Source of the DNA: Nocardia takedensis NBRC 100417
Lineage (GTDB): Bacteria; Actinomycetota; Actinomycetes; Mycobacteriales; Mycobacteriaceae
Reading direction: 5' to 3'
DNA length: 48,690 nucleotides
Assembly (NCBI RefSeq): GCF_000308695.1
Contig: NZ_BAGG01000105.1
Span: forward strand, 1-48,690
Shown: piece by piece, positions 6,879-15,007 of the stretch
Layout of the letters: each line of letters starts with the position of its first letter
Numbering within the stretch: position 1 is the stretch's first letter
Program-made: the position numbers and the translations under genes
Notes under the pieces: model-generated
The model's input: only the letters and a program-made list of their open reading frames with translations
What the model was told of the DNA's origin: nothing
Databases searched by the model: none

Positions 6879-8254
6879 TCGAACCGGACGCCGTCGCGCA
6901 CCGGTCGGATCCCACCGCGGCGGCACCCGGGATCAGCGCCGCGCCTCTGCCCGCCCACCGCGACCCGTGGGAGCGGCGACTGCTCGCGGACCCGGATCTG
7001 CTGGGCGATATCGCCTTCGCGATCGGCGGCCCGTTCCACGTGCTGTATCCCGACCGCGTCGAGCAGAACATCCGCGGTTTCCGCGACGCGCTGCGGGAGG
7101 CGGGCGTCGAGGGGGCGGTGTACTACGGCAAGAAGGCGAACAAGGCCGACTGCGTGACCCGCGCGTGCGCAGACGCGGGCGCCGGGGTCGACGTGGCGAG
7201 CGCCGGCGAACTGGTGGCGGCGCTGGCGGGCGGCGTCCGCGGCGACGAGTTGATGGTGACCGGCCCGCACAAATCCGACGAGTTGATCTGGTTGGCGATC
7301 CGCCACCGCGCGCTGCTGGCGGTCGACAGCGTCGAGGAACTGGATCGGGTCGGCGTGCTGGCCGCGCAGGCCGGTCCGATCCGGGTGCTGCTGCGCGTAC
7401 TGCCGCGCGCTTCGGACAGCCGGTTCGGGCTGACGTCCGAGGAGATCGCGGTCGCGACGGCGACGCTGGACCGCGAGGGCCCGGTGACGTTGGCGGGCTT
7501 CAGTTTCCACCTGTCCGGCTACGATCCCGTCGCGCGTGCCGAACAGGCCGCCGACCTGGTGGATCGCTGTATCGAGGCGCGGGCGCTCGGACACGACGCC
7601 GCGGTGATCTCGATCGGCGGCGGTTTCGCGGTCGACTATGTCGCGGCGGCGCGGTGGTCGGCTTTCACGGAGTCCGTCGACCGCGGTTGGTTCCACGCGG
7701 ACAAGCGGTTCGAGGGATACTACCCGTACCACAGCCCGCGCCCCGGCCCGGCGATGCTCGCCGCGATCCTGCGCCACGGCGATCTGGCCGCGCGCCTGCG
7801 GTCCCACGGTGTGCGTCTGGCGCTCGAACCCGGTCGCGCGCTGCTGGATCGCGCGGGGTCGACGGTGTTCCGGGTGCAGGGCAGCAAGATCCGCCACGCC
7901 CACGGTCGGCCGTACCGACTGCTCACCGTCGACGGCACCAGTCTGAGCCTGTCCGAGCAGTGGTTCGACAGCGAATACCTGCCCGATCCGGTGCTGTGGC
8001 CCGAGCGCCCGGGCGAACCGACGCCGACCTGCGTGGGGGCCGCCACCTGCCTCGAGTCCGACATGCTCAGTTGGCGGCGCATCCCGCTGCCGCGCGCGGC
8101 GGTGGTCGGCGATCTGCTGGTCTATCCGAATACCGCCGGATACCAGATGGATTCCAACGAATCCGCTTTTCACGAGCTGCCGATCCCGCCCAAGGTGGTC
8201 CTGCACGAGGGTCACGGCGATCGGTGGCGTTGGAGGCTCGACGCCGGGAAGTAA
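6869..8254 (+). CDS. Fold-type III PLP decarboxylase-like protein (Y4yA/SbnH type)
   Basis: A 461-residue alanine-racemase/DAP-decarboxylase-fold PLP enzyme, the family containing LysA, SbnH and the uncharacterised Y4yA group. The PLP Schiff-base lysine is in VYYGKKANK (K89), the glycine phosphate loop is SIGGGFAVDY, the phosphate Arg is in LEPGRAL, the C-terminal Cys/Asp substrate motif is ATCLESDML, and YPNTAGYQ supplies the C-terminal Tyr. A long insertion around WFHADKRFEGYYPYH separates it from LysA. GTG at 6869 follows GGAGGT with six-base spacing, overlapping sbnB by ten bases. In staphyloferrin B, SbnH decarboxylates citryl-diaminopropionate; decarboxylation of a diaminopropionate derivative is therefore a reasonable inference but the true substrate is unknown. 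Confidence 0.82.
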   Translation: MGLIEPDAVAHRSDPTAAAPGISAAPLPAHRDPWERRLLADPDLLGDIAFAIGGPFHVLYPDRVEQNIRGFRDALREAGVEGAVYYGKKANKADCVTRACADAGAGVDVASAGELVAALAGGVRGDELMVTGPHKSDELIWLAIRHRALLAVDSVEELDRVGVLAAQAGPIRVLLRVLPRASDSRFGLTSEEIAVATATLDREGPVTLAGFSFHLSGYDPVARAEQAADLVDRCIEARALGHDAAVISIGGGFAVDYVAAARWSAFTESVDRGWFHADKRFEGYYPYHSPRPGPAMLAAILRHGDLAARLRSHGVRLALEPGRALLDRAGSTVFRVQGSKIRHAHGRPYRLLTVDGTSLSLSEQWFDSEYLPDPVLWPERPGEPTPTCVGAATCLESDMLSWRRIPLPRAAVVGDLLVYPNTAGYQMDSNESAFHELPIPPKVVLHEGHGDRWRWRLDAGK

Positions 8255-8328
8255 GGCGTCGCCACCGGCCGCATCCGCGCGATCAGCCCCGCGCCGCGGT
8301 CGGGCCGCTCACGAACGAGGAGATACCC

Positions 8329-9363
8329 ATGCCACTCGTCAGCCGCGTGACGGACCTCATCGGTCGCACACCGCTCTTCGAATTGGCCGTCACCGCGACC
8401 GGCACCCGGTTGCTGCTCAAGCTCGAGCAGTTCAATCCGACCGGCGCGGCGAAGATCCGCATGGCGCGCGAGATGGTGCTCGACGCCGAGCGCCGGGGTT
8501 TGCTGCGCGCGGGCGGACATATCATCGAGTCCACTTCCGGGAATACCGGACTCGGTTTGGCGGTAGTGGCCGCCGAACGTGGGTATCGCTTCACCGCGGT
8601 GGTCGACCGTCACGCGAGTAGGGACAAGTTGCGAACGATGCAGGCAATGGGCACCGAGCTGGTCTTCGTCGCCGACGAGGGCGATGACGAGCTGGCGACC
8701 TCGGCGCGCGAGGACCTGGCCGAGTCGATGGCCGCCGAGCGTCCGGACGCCTTTTTCACCGAACAGCACAACAACGATGCCAACGCGGTCGGATACTATC
8801 CCGTAGCTGAAGAATTGCTAGAAGATGTGGAGCGCGTGGATATCCTACTGTCCGCGGTCGGCACCGGCGGCTCGCTGTTCGGCACCGCCACCCGTCTGCG
8901 GCAACTGGGCTGCACACCGAAGGTGATCGGCGTCGAACCGGTCGGCTCCATCGCCTTCGGCGGCGAAGGCGGTCCGTACTGGCAGTCGGGCACCGGCACA
9001 CCGCCCGGCGCGACGATCGGCACCGCCGTGGACTACTCGCTACTCGACGAAGGCATGAAGGTCTCCGATGTCGACGCCTTCGCCACGGCGCGGGCGGTCG
9101 CCGCCGAGGTCGGACTGATGATCGGCGGGTCGGCGGGCGGTTCGGTGTACGCGGGGTTGAGCAGGCTCGACCAGTTCCCGCCGGGGTCGACGGTGGTCAC
9201 CATCGTCTGCGACGGCGGGGAGAAATATCTGGACACCGTGTTCGACGACACCTGGATGAGCGCGCGCGAACTGCTCGCCCCGGAGGTCGAGGGGAAGGTG
9301 GCGGGCCTGCTGCGCCGCTACTCCCCGGCGAATCGCGGACAACGATTGGTACAAGCGGGATGA
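8329..9363 (+). CDS. SbnA-like PLP synthase (cysteine synthase family)
   Basis: A 344-residue fold-type II PLP enzyme of the cysteine synthase/CBS group. The most likely role is that of SbnA: condensation of O-phospho-L-serine with glutamate to the intermediate used by SbnB, giving L-2,3-diaminopropionate. Visible are the PLP lysine K42 in NPTGAAKIRMA, the substrate loop STSGNTG, the phosphate-binding GTGGSLFG and the C-terminal GGSAGGSVYAG. Ordinary cysteine synthase has a K-D-R after the PLP lysine; here it is K-I-R, supporting a specialised enzyme. ATG at 8329 has GAGGAGA upstream. It is 74 bases behind the decarboxylase in the same direction with no clear terminator, so it probably belongs to the same transcript. 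The pairing with SbnB is stronger evidence than the sequence alone. Confidence 0.83.
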   Translation: MPLVSRVTDLIGRTPLFELAVTATGTRLLLKLEQFNPTGAAKIRMAREMVLDAERRGLLRAGGHIIESTSGNTGLGLAVVAAERGYRFTAVVDRHASRDKLRTMQAMGTELVFVADEGDDELATSAREDLAESMAAERPDAFFTEQHNNDANAVGYYPVAEELLEDVERVDILLSAVGTGGSLFGTATRLRQLGCTPKVIGVEPVGSIAFGGEGGPYWQSGTGTPPGATIGTAVDYSLLDEGMKVSDVDAFATARAVAAEVGLMIGGSAGGSVYAGLSRLDQFPPGSTVVTIVCDGGEKYLDTVFDDTWMSARELLAPEVEGKVAGLLRRYSPANRGQRLVQAG

Positions 9364-9449
9364 TCCGATCCGGCACGGCGATCGGCCGCGGCTGTGCGGC
9401 AGATCACCGTTGCGGTCCCGGCGTGGTGATTGAGACCATCAACCGATAC

Positions 9450-9468
9450 TTAGGTATGCCTAACTCAT
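9450..9468 (+). promoter_or_regulatory. IdeR/DmdR1-like iron box before the MATE exporter
   Basis: TTAGGTATGCCTAACTCAT matches the iron-box consensus at 13 of 19 positions, with a perfect TTAGGT left half and GCCTAAC in the right. It ends 22 bases before the chosen start of the exporter and overlaps an alternative upstream ATG at 9467, which argues against that ATG. The exporter thus seems to have its own iron-responsive promoter. Confidence 0.65.
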
Positions 9469-9490
9469 GGCATTCGAGTGGAGAGGCGCG

Positions 9491-10909
9491 ATGAAGCCCC
9501 CGAACATCCGCGAGACGGCGCACCGCGCCGACGGGCGACGGCTCACCGCCCTCGCCGCGCCGATCGCGCTGACCCAACTGGCCCAGATCGCCGTCTCCAC
9601 CACCAACATCGTGCTCATGGGCACCCTCGGGGTTGCCCAGATCGCGGCGGGCGGACTGGCCATCGCGCTGTTCAACCAGATCCGCACCATGTGCGTCGGA
9701 CTCGTCACCGGCACCGGCAACCAGATCGCGAGCGCCGTCGGGGCGGCGGGCAAACGCGGCGACAGCGCCGACGCCGAGATCCGCGACCTGGTCCGCTCCA
9801 GCTTCCTCATCGCCACCCTGGCCGGTCTACTCGGCGGCCTCGCGCTCATCGGCCTGGGCTGGTCGCTGCAATGGCTCGGGCAGGACGCGGGCGTGCTAGC
9901 AGAGGCGCGACCGCTCATGGTCGCCCTCGCGCCCGGTTTGCTGCCCTGCCTGTGGTTCCAGGTCCTGCGCCAGTACACCGTCGGCATGCAGCGACCGCAG
10001 GCCCTGCTCATGGTCACCCTCGGTTCGGTGGCGCTGAACCTGGTGCTCGCCCTCGCCTTCATGGATGGCTACCTCGGCCTGCCCGCCCTCGGACTCACCG
10101 GCATCGGCGTGGCCACCTCGCTGGTCTTCCTGATCACCTTCGCGGTCTTCTACGCGATGGTGCGCCGCGACGCCGACCTGGGCCGCACCCTGTCGCTGCG
10201 GCCGTGGCCGGTGCGCCGTGACACGGTCGTCGGCGAAGTGCGCCTGGGCGCGCCGATCGCGCTCACCTACGGGTCCGAGGCGGGCATGTTCTCGGTGCTG
10301 GCCCTGGTGATGGGCAGTTTCGGCGCGGCCGCGCTGGCCGCGCACAGCATCGTCTACCAGATCATCTACATCGTGTTCCAGGTCGCGATCGGCCTCTCGC
10401 ACGGCGCGTCGATCCTGGTCAGCCACAACGTCGCCCGCGACGAATTCGACCGAGCGAAGGCCGTCGCCAGGCTGGCGCTGGGGCACGCCGCCGTGGTGGC
10501 CGCGCTGACCGGCCTGGTCTACGTGGTCGCGCCCGCGGTGGTGTTGCGCCCGTTCCTCGATCCGGCCGACACCGCGACCGTCGAGGTGGCGCGCGGACTG
10601 CTGCTGATCGGCATCGTGCTCCAATTCTTCGACGCCGCGCAGAACATCGGCACCGGCCTGCTGCGCGGTCTGAAGGAGACCAAGGCGGGCTTCCGACTGT
10701 CCCTGGTGGGCTATTGGATGGTGGGCCTGCCCGCCGCCCTGCTGCTCGCGTTCCCGCTCGACCTGGGGGCCGCGGGCGTGTGGTGGGGGTTGACCGCCGG
10801 TCTGGCCACCACCGCGGCGCTCATGCTGCGCCGCTATTTCGCGCTGGTGAACCAACGGCAGCGCGAAATCCCCGGACTGCTTCCCGAAACGCTGCGCACC
10901 CCGGGCTGA
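9491..10909 (+). CDS. MATE family efflux transporter
   Basis: A 472-residue inner-membrane exporter of the MATE (DinF/NorM) family, which expels small, often cationic molecules in exchange for H+ or Na+. About twelve hydrophobic segments arranged as two related halves are visible; LTALAAPIALTQLAQIAVST is the typical first helix, and APIALTYGSEAGMFSVLALV opens the second half with the same A-P-I-A-L-T signature. Start ATG 9491 is chosen over ATG 9467 because GGAGAGG lies just upstream and because the iron box covers 9467. It follows the SbnA-like gene by 127 bases with its own iron box. In this setting it is a good candidate to export the product of the diaminopropionate pathway; substrate is inferred. 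Confidence 0.9.
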   Translation: MKPPNIRETAHRADGRRLTALAAPIALTQLAQIAVSTTNIVLMGTLGVAQIAAGGLAIALFNQIRTMCVGLVTGTGNQIASAVGAAGKRGDSADAEIRDLVRSSFLIATLAGLLGGLALIGLGWSLQWLGQDAGVLAEARPLMVALAPGLLPCLWFQVLRQYTVGMQRPQALLMVTLGSVALNLVLALAFMDGYLGLPALGLTGIGVATSLVFLITFAVFYAMVRRDADLGRTLSLRPWPVRRDTVVGEVRLGAPIALTYGSEAGMFSVLALVMGSFGAAALAAHSIVYQIIYIVFQVAIGLSHGASILVSHNVARDEFDRAKAVARLALGHAAVVAALTGLVYVVAPAVVLRPFLDPADTATVEVARGLLLIGIVLQFFDAAQNIGTGLLRGLKETKAGFRLSLVGYWMVGLPAALLLAFPLDLGAAGVWWGLTAGLATTAALMLRRYFALVNQRQREIPGLLPETLRTPG

Positions 10910-10914
10910 TCCGA

Positions 10915-10951
10915 GGTGCGCGGGCCGTGCGCGCGTCGCGGCCCGCGCACC
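10915..10951. terminator. Bidirectional hairpin between MATE and terD genes
   Basis: Perfect 12-bp inverted repeat (10915-10926 with 10940-10951) lying between two convergent genes. GC-rich stem without a T-run, as is common in actinomycetes; it can serve both strands. Confidence 0.7.
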
Positions 10952-10960
10952 CGCGCGATG

Positions 10961-11536
10961 TCAGATGTGCACGCCGTAGTCGCGGGCGATACCCGCCAGG
11001 CCGGAGGCGTAGCCCTGACCGATGGCGCGGAACTTCCACTCCGGGCCGTGCCGGTACAGCTCACCGAAGACCATCGCGGTCTCGGTGGAGGCGTCCTCGG
11101 TGAGGTCGTAGCGCGCCAGTTCCGCGCCGGTGACCGAGTCGACGACCCGGATGAAGGCGTTGCGGATCTGTCCGAAGGACTGGGCGCGAACGTCGGCGTC
11201 GTGGATCGACACCGGGAAGAAGATATTGGTGATCGTCGGCGGCATGGCAGCCAGATCGACATTGATCGACTCGTCGTCTCCCTCACCCTCACCGGTCAGG
11301 TTGTCGCCGGTGTGCTCGATGGTGCCCTCGGGCGAGCGCAGGTTGTTGTAGAAGATGAAGTGCTGATCCGACAGCACCTTCAGGTTCGCTCCGGTGGCGA
11401 GCGCGCTCGCATCGAGGTCGTAATCCGCCCCGGTGGTGGTGCGCACGTCCCAGCCGAGTCCCACCGTGACCTTGGTGAGGTTCGGGGCCTGCTTCGACAG
11501 CGAAACATTTCCGCCCTTGGCCAGTGTGACGCTCAT
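10961..11536 (-). CDS. TerD family protein
   Basis: A 191-residue calcium-binding TerD/stress-response protein, found in tellurite-resistance-type and chemical-stress clusters; precise function is unsettled. The family start MSVTLAKGGNVSLSK is intact, followed by TVGLGWDVR, the acidic Ca-binding segments YDLDASALA and GEGDDESINVDL, and the end EWKFRAIGQGY. Full length for the family. ATG 11536 is preceded by AAGGGG. It stands alone here, without other ter genes, convergent with the MATE gene and separated from the next gene by about 110 bases. Lone TerD copies are common in actinomycetes, so it need not belong to the iron pathway. Confidence 0.92.
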   Translation of the reverse strand: MSVTLAKGGNVSLSKQAPNLTKVTVGLGWDVRTTTGADYDLDASALATGANLKVLSDQHFIFYNNLRSPEGTIEHTGDNLTGEGEGDDESINVDLAAMPPTITNIFFPVSIHDADVRAQSFGQIRNAFIRVVDSVTGAELARYDLTEDASTETAMVFGELYRHGPEWKFRAIGQGYASGLAGIARDYGVHI

Positions 11537-11647
11537 GATCCCCTTCCGTTCGGCGCGGACGCGCCGGCTATCCAACCGATTATTACCAATGTCCCGATCG
11601 ACGGTGCGCCGGTTTTCCTTCCGATGCCGACACCTCGCGCGCGCGGG

Positions 11648-12133
11648 TCAACGGGAATTGTCTGCCCAATCCCGCAAAGTCGCCACCCTGCCTTGCAGAG
11701 CATCCAGTTCGGTGGCGTCGAGCACGGTGCGCTGAATACCGTCGGCGACCGCGAAGACCGACTGCCGATGATCGTCGATCACCGAGACGTCGATGCGCAC
11801 GGCGACGTAATCCTCGGCCTCGGGCATCTGTTCGGCAATCACGGTGGCGGTGCCGCGCGCGCAGAGCGCGACATCGCCGCCGCCGAGGATCAGCAGCGCC
11901 ATCTGGGGCTGGTCGCGTAGTCGGGCCAGCGACCCGCGATCGGATTTCAGACTGAGCAGCACCGTCCTGGCGTCCGCGCGCACCGGCCAGGAGACCGGAA
12001 TCGCGTGCGGCACGGCGGTGGGATCGGTGGTGACCAGGACCGCGATGGTCTCCCTCGGCCATTCCGGCAGCGCGTCCAGTTCGGGATGATCGGTCGAGTG
12101 GTCCTGCCGCGCGGGGCTCGCTCCGGTTGCCAT
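11648..12133 (-). CDS. FMN-binding split-barrel (pyridoxamine 5'-phosphate oxidase-like) protein
   Basis: A 161-residue protein resembling the PNPOx-like/F420-FMN split-barrel superfamily: RETIAVLVTTDPTAVPHAIPVSW, then VLLSLKSDRGSLARLRDQPQ and VALCARGTATVIAEQM follow the usual strand order of the barrel. Such proteins bind FMN, haem or F420 and act as small oxidoreductases; which applies is unclear. It is transcribed leftward between the flavodoxin and terD, 112 bases after the flavodoxin stop, and could be co-transcribed with flavodoxin. No iron box of its own is seen. Confidence 0.68.
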   Translation of the reverse strand: MATGASPARQDHSTDHPELDALPEWPRETIAVLVTTDPTAVPHAIPVSWPVRADARTVLLSLKSDRGSLARLRDQPQMALLILGGGDVALCARGTATVIAEQMPEAEDYVAVRIDVSVIDDHRQSVFAVADGIQRTVLDATELDALQGRVATLRDWADNSR

Positions 12134-12245
12134 CTTCGTTCACCTCATGGATCGATGCGCACGACGGGCTGTGCCGCGCGCTGACTCCAGTCTAAGGCGC
12201 TGCGTCCCTTCGTCGCTGGCGCTCGGCGCGGCCGACGGTCGCCTC

Positions 12246-12710
12246 TCAGGTGGTTATCAGGCGCAGGTCGACGGGGATCGGGAGGGTGCGCGCCCAGTCG
12301 CGCGCCATGTCGCGCACCCGCACCTCGGCCGAGGCGTCGTGGCGCGCGTGTTCGCCGAACCGGGCGGCCCCGTGGGCGATCAGCGTCCGCGCGGCAATCT
12401 CGCCGCCGCGATTGAAGGTGTCGCCGTACACCGAATCGCCGAGTCCGAATACGGCGAAACGCAATCCGGTCAGATCGGGGCGACGCAGGGTGATCGCGTC
12501 GAAGAACGGTTCGGCCCCGGTGGGCAAATCGCCGTCGCCGTAGGTGGACACGACGAGGACATATACCGCGGCCGCATCGAGATCATCGATCGAGAAATCG
12601 GACATATCGCGTATCGAAACGGTGTGCGATCCGGACAATTCGTCGGCGATGCACTCCGCGGCGGTTTCGGCGGTGCCCATCTCCGACCCGAACAGAATCT
12701 CGACGCGCAT
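12246..12710 (-). CDS. Flavodoxin-domain protein (MioC/sulfite-reductase flavodoxin type)
   Basis: A 154-residue single-domain FMN electron carrier. The FMN phosphate loop is near the start (EILFGSEMGTAETAAE), AAAVYVLVVSTYGDGDLPTGAEPF is the 50s loop, and LRFAVFGLGDSVYGDTFNRGG is the 90s loop, all with the spacing seen in flavodoxin domains of diflavin reductases. ATG 12710 has AGAGGAG eight bases upstream. An excellent iron box lies 40 bases upstream, so expression should rise in iron starvation, when flavodoxin can replace iron-sulfur ferredoxin. The divergent P450 behind it may be one electron acceptor, but this is only positional inference. Confidence 0.88.
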   Translation of the reverse strand: MRVEILFGSEMGTAETAAECIADELSGSHTVSIRDMSDFSIDDLDAAAVYVLVVSTYGDGDLPTGAEPFFDAITLRRPDLTGLRFAVFGLGDSVYGDTFNRGGEIAARTLIAHGAARFGEHARHDASAEVRVRDMARDWARTLPIPVDLRLITT

Positions 12711-12749
12711 CACGCGTACTCCTCTCGCCTCGCGACACCCTCGGTCGAC

Positions 12750-12768
12750 TTCGGTAAGGCTACCCTTA
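12750..12768 (-). promoter_or_regulatory. IdeR/DmdR1-like iron box before flavodoxin
   Basis: TTCGGTAAGGCTACCCTTA matches the 19-bp iron-box consensus at 15 of 19 positions, the best in the window. It lies 40 bases upstream of the flavodoxin start and about 240 bases upstream of the divergent P450 start, so the flavodoxin is the likelier target. Confidence 0.7.
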
Positions 12769-13007
12769 GAAAACGCCCCGCAGGGCTGGCCGATCCGCCG
12801 GTTGCCCGAAGGTTGACAGACCCGTGCGAGGAGCCCGCGCGCGTACGGTGGAACGCGGCGGTGACCGCACTGATTCACCGTTCATCGCCTCTCGGGAACA
12901 GGCCCGCCGGTCACGGCGTGAAACGCCGAGCACCCTGTAGCCGATGATTTGCCGTGTGATATTCGTAACAAAGTAGGTCTGTGCTCGCTCGACGATGGAG
13001 GAGCTCG

Positions 13008-14321
13008 ATGAAACCGCAGTACGTGTACCGGTGGGTCAACAATCACGGCGTGATCCGCCTGTTCGCGAAAGCCATGCTCCGTCGCGGCGACCTGTTCTCC
13101 CGCCTCAACGGCAGCGTGGAAGGCATCGAGAACCCCTACGCCCTGATCGAGGCGATGCGCGGGGAGGGCGGACTGCACCGGACCATGCCGGTGTGGATCA
13201 CCTTCGACCACGACATGGTCCGGGACATCCTGCGCGACAACCGTTTCGGCGCGGGCTTCCCCACCGTGCTCGGCACGCCGCGCTCGGTGCGGCGCAGACC
13301 GCTCCCACCCAGTCCGGTGTACCCACCCTCGATGCTGGTCATCGACCAGCCCGAACACACCCGGATGCGCAAACCGGTCACCGCCGCCTTCACCCCCCGC
13401 GCGGTGGCGCGCCTGCGCGAGCGCATCGAATCGGCCACCGAGGAACTGCTCGACGCGATGCCCGAGAACGGCCCCACCGACCTGGTGTCGCGCTACGCCG
13501 CGCAACTGCCCATCGCGATCATCTCCGACATGCTCGGCTTCCCCGACTCCGACCGCGAGATGTTCCTGCGCTGGGGCGACGACATCTCCCCGCTGCTCGA
13601 CTTCGGCATCTCCTGGCGGCTGCACCAGCGGGCTATGGAGTCCTCCGAACGGGTGCACCGCTACCTCGGCGACCACATCGCGCGCCTGCGCGCCGACCCC
13701 GGCGACGACATCCTCAGCCACCTGGTCACCACCAGCGACCTGACCGACTACGAACTGTGCGCGTCGGCGACCCTGCTGATGGCCGCAGGCTTCGAGACCA
13801 CCGTCAACGCCATCGGCAAGGGCGCCACCTGGCTGCTGCGCCACCCCGACCAACTCGACCGGTTGCGCGCCGAACCGGACCTGTGGCCAAACGCCGTGGA
13901 GGAGATCCTGCGCATCGACCCGCCGGTGCAGACCACCGGGCGCACCGCGCGCACCGACGTCGAGGTCGGCGGCGTCCGACTGCGCAAAGGATCGCTGGTC
14001 ATGCTGTCACTGGCCGGCGCGAACCGCGACCCCGCCGTGTTCACCGAACCGGCCCGCTTCGACATCACCCGCGACAACGCCAAGAACCACCTGTCCTTCA
14101 GCAACGGCATCCACGTGTGTCTGGGCGGCGGACTGGCCAGGATGGAGATCGCCTACGCGCTGCGCGCCCTGTTCGAGACCTTCCCGGACCTGCGACTCAC
14201 CGACCCGCCCGTCCGGCGACCGCTGCGCACCCTGCACGGCTACGAACGGCTGCCCGCCCACACCGGTCGACGGGTGCGCCGCCACCAGACCATCGGCGCG
14301 GGGCCCGGTCAGCGCCAGTAG
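13008..14321 (+). CDS. Cytochrome P450
   Basis: A 437-residue soluble bacterial P450. The I-helix oxygen-activation motif is AAGFETTVNAIGKG, the K-helix ExxR is EEILRIDP, and the haem loop FSNGIHVCLGGGLARMEIAY contains the proximal ligand C371. The substrate-recognition regions do not let me name a substrate. Start ATG 13008 follows GGAGGAG; a longer frame from 12981 lacks such a site. Its 3' end overlaps the convergent mazG end by 13 bases. It is divergent from the iron-regulated flavodoxin, with nearly 300 bases between them. Redox partners are not adjacent apart from that flavodoxin. Family membership is certain; CYP number would need alignment. Confidence 0.96.
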   Translation: MKPQYVYRWVNNHGVIRLFAKAMLRRGDLFSRLNGSVEGIENPYALIEAMRGEGGLHRTMPVWITFDHDMVRDILRDNRFGAGFPTVLGTPRSVRRRPLPPSPVYPPSMLVIDQPEHTRMRKPVTAAFTPRAVARLRERIESATEELLDAMPENGPTDLVSRYAAQLPIAIISDMLGFPDSDREMFLRWGDDISPLLDFGISWRLHQRAMESSERVHRYLGDHIARLRADPGDDILSHLVTTSDLTDYELCASATLLMAAGFETTVNAIGKGATWLLRHPDQLDRLRAEPDLWPNAVEEILRIDPPVQTTGRTARTDVEVGGVRLRKGSLVMLSLAGANRDPAVFTEPARFDITRDNAKNHLSFSNGIHVCLGGGLARMEIAYALRALFETFPDLRLTDPPVRRPLRTLHGYERLPAHTGRRVRRHQTIGAGPGQRQ

Positions 14322-15007
14322 GCGCGCCAGTCCTCGGCCGCGAGCGGGCCGCGCCGTCCGCGCGCGACCTCGGCGGCGTCCTCCGCCCCGCGGATCGCGG
14401 CGGCGAATTCCAGCGTCGCCTTGCGCAGTCGTTCCTCGGCGCTGTCGGGGCCGCCGAGCCGCACCGACCGCAATTGCTCCGGAACCAGGTCGTCGGGCAG
14501 ACCGGCCCTGGTGGCCCGCGCGATCACCTTCTCGGCCAGCGCCAGCGCGGGCTGGGCCATCGCGATGCCGTCCAAACAGGACCGCCGGGCCTTCTCCGCG
14601 GATTTAGCCGTCTCCCAAGCGGATTCCTGCGCGGCGATCTTCTCCGCCACCCCCGCGTCGGGATCGAGCCCGGCCCCGTCGAGATGCGGACTGCGGTGCA
14701 CGAGCTTGGCCACCAACGCCGCCGCGACATCCTCGACGGTGAATTCGCCCGCCTGCTGGGCGATCCGGGAATGGAACAGCACCTGCAACAGCAGATCGCC
14801 GAGTTCCTCCTTGACGGTCTCCGCGTCACCGGCCTGGATGGCGTCGAGCAGTTCGTAGGTCTCCTCGAGCAGGTACGGACGCAGCGAATCGTGGGTCTGG
14901 GTGGACTCCCAGCCCCCGAAGCGCCACAACCGGTCCATCACCTCGACCGCGTCGGTCAGACCGGCCGCGACCACCGCCGTCTCCCGCGCAGTCGGATCGG
15001 CGCTCAT
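14309..15007 (-). CDS. mazG: MazG nucleoside triphosphate pyrophosphohydrolase
   Basis: A 232-residue all-alpha NTP pyrophosphatase that hydrolyses NTPs or damaged nucleotides to NMP and PPi. The metal-binding helices are visible as LLEETYELLDAI and VKEELGDLLLQVLFHSRIA, the E-x-x-E...E-x-x-D arrangement of MazG. A second, C-terminal region is degenerate, as in other actinobacterial MazG. The ATG at 15007 overlaps the mfd stop as ATGA (15007-15004), so the two are translationally coupled. This mfd-mazG pair is also found in mycobacteria. The accessory block of the window begins immediately beyond its 3' end. Confidence 0.92.
   Translation of the reverse strand: MSADPTARETAVVAAGLTDAVEVMDRLWRFGGWESTQTHDSLRPYLLEETYELLDAIQAGDAETVKEELGDLLLQVLFHSRIAQQAGEFTVEDVAAALVAKLVHRSPHLDGAGLDPDAGVAEKIAAQESAWETAKSAEKARRSCLDGIAMAQPALALAEKVIARATRAGLPDDLVPEQLRSVRLGGPDSAEERLRKATLEFAAAIRGAEDAAEVARGRRGPLAAEDWRAYWR

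Noticed and set aside
9467..9490. ATG at 9467 as the MATE start
   Set aside because: It lies within the iron box and has no ribosome site; ATG 9491 has GGAGAGG.
14309..14321. 13-bp convergent overlap of P450 and mazG ends as a regulatory device
   Set aside because: Short tail-to-tail overlaps are common in compact actinobacterial genomes.
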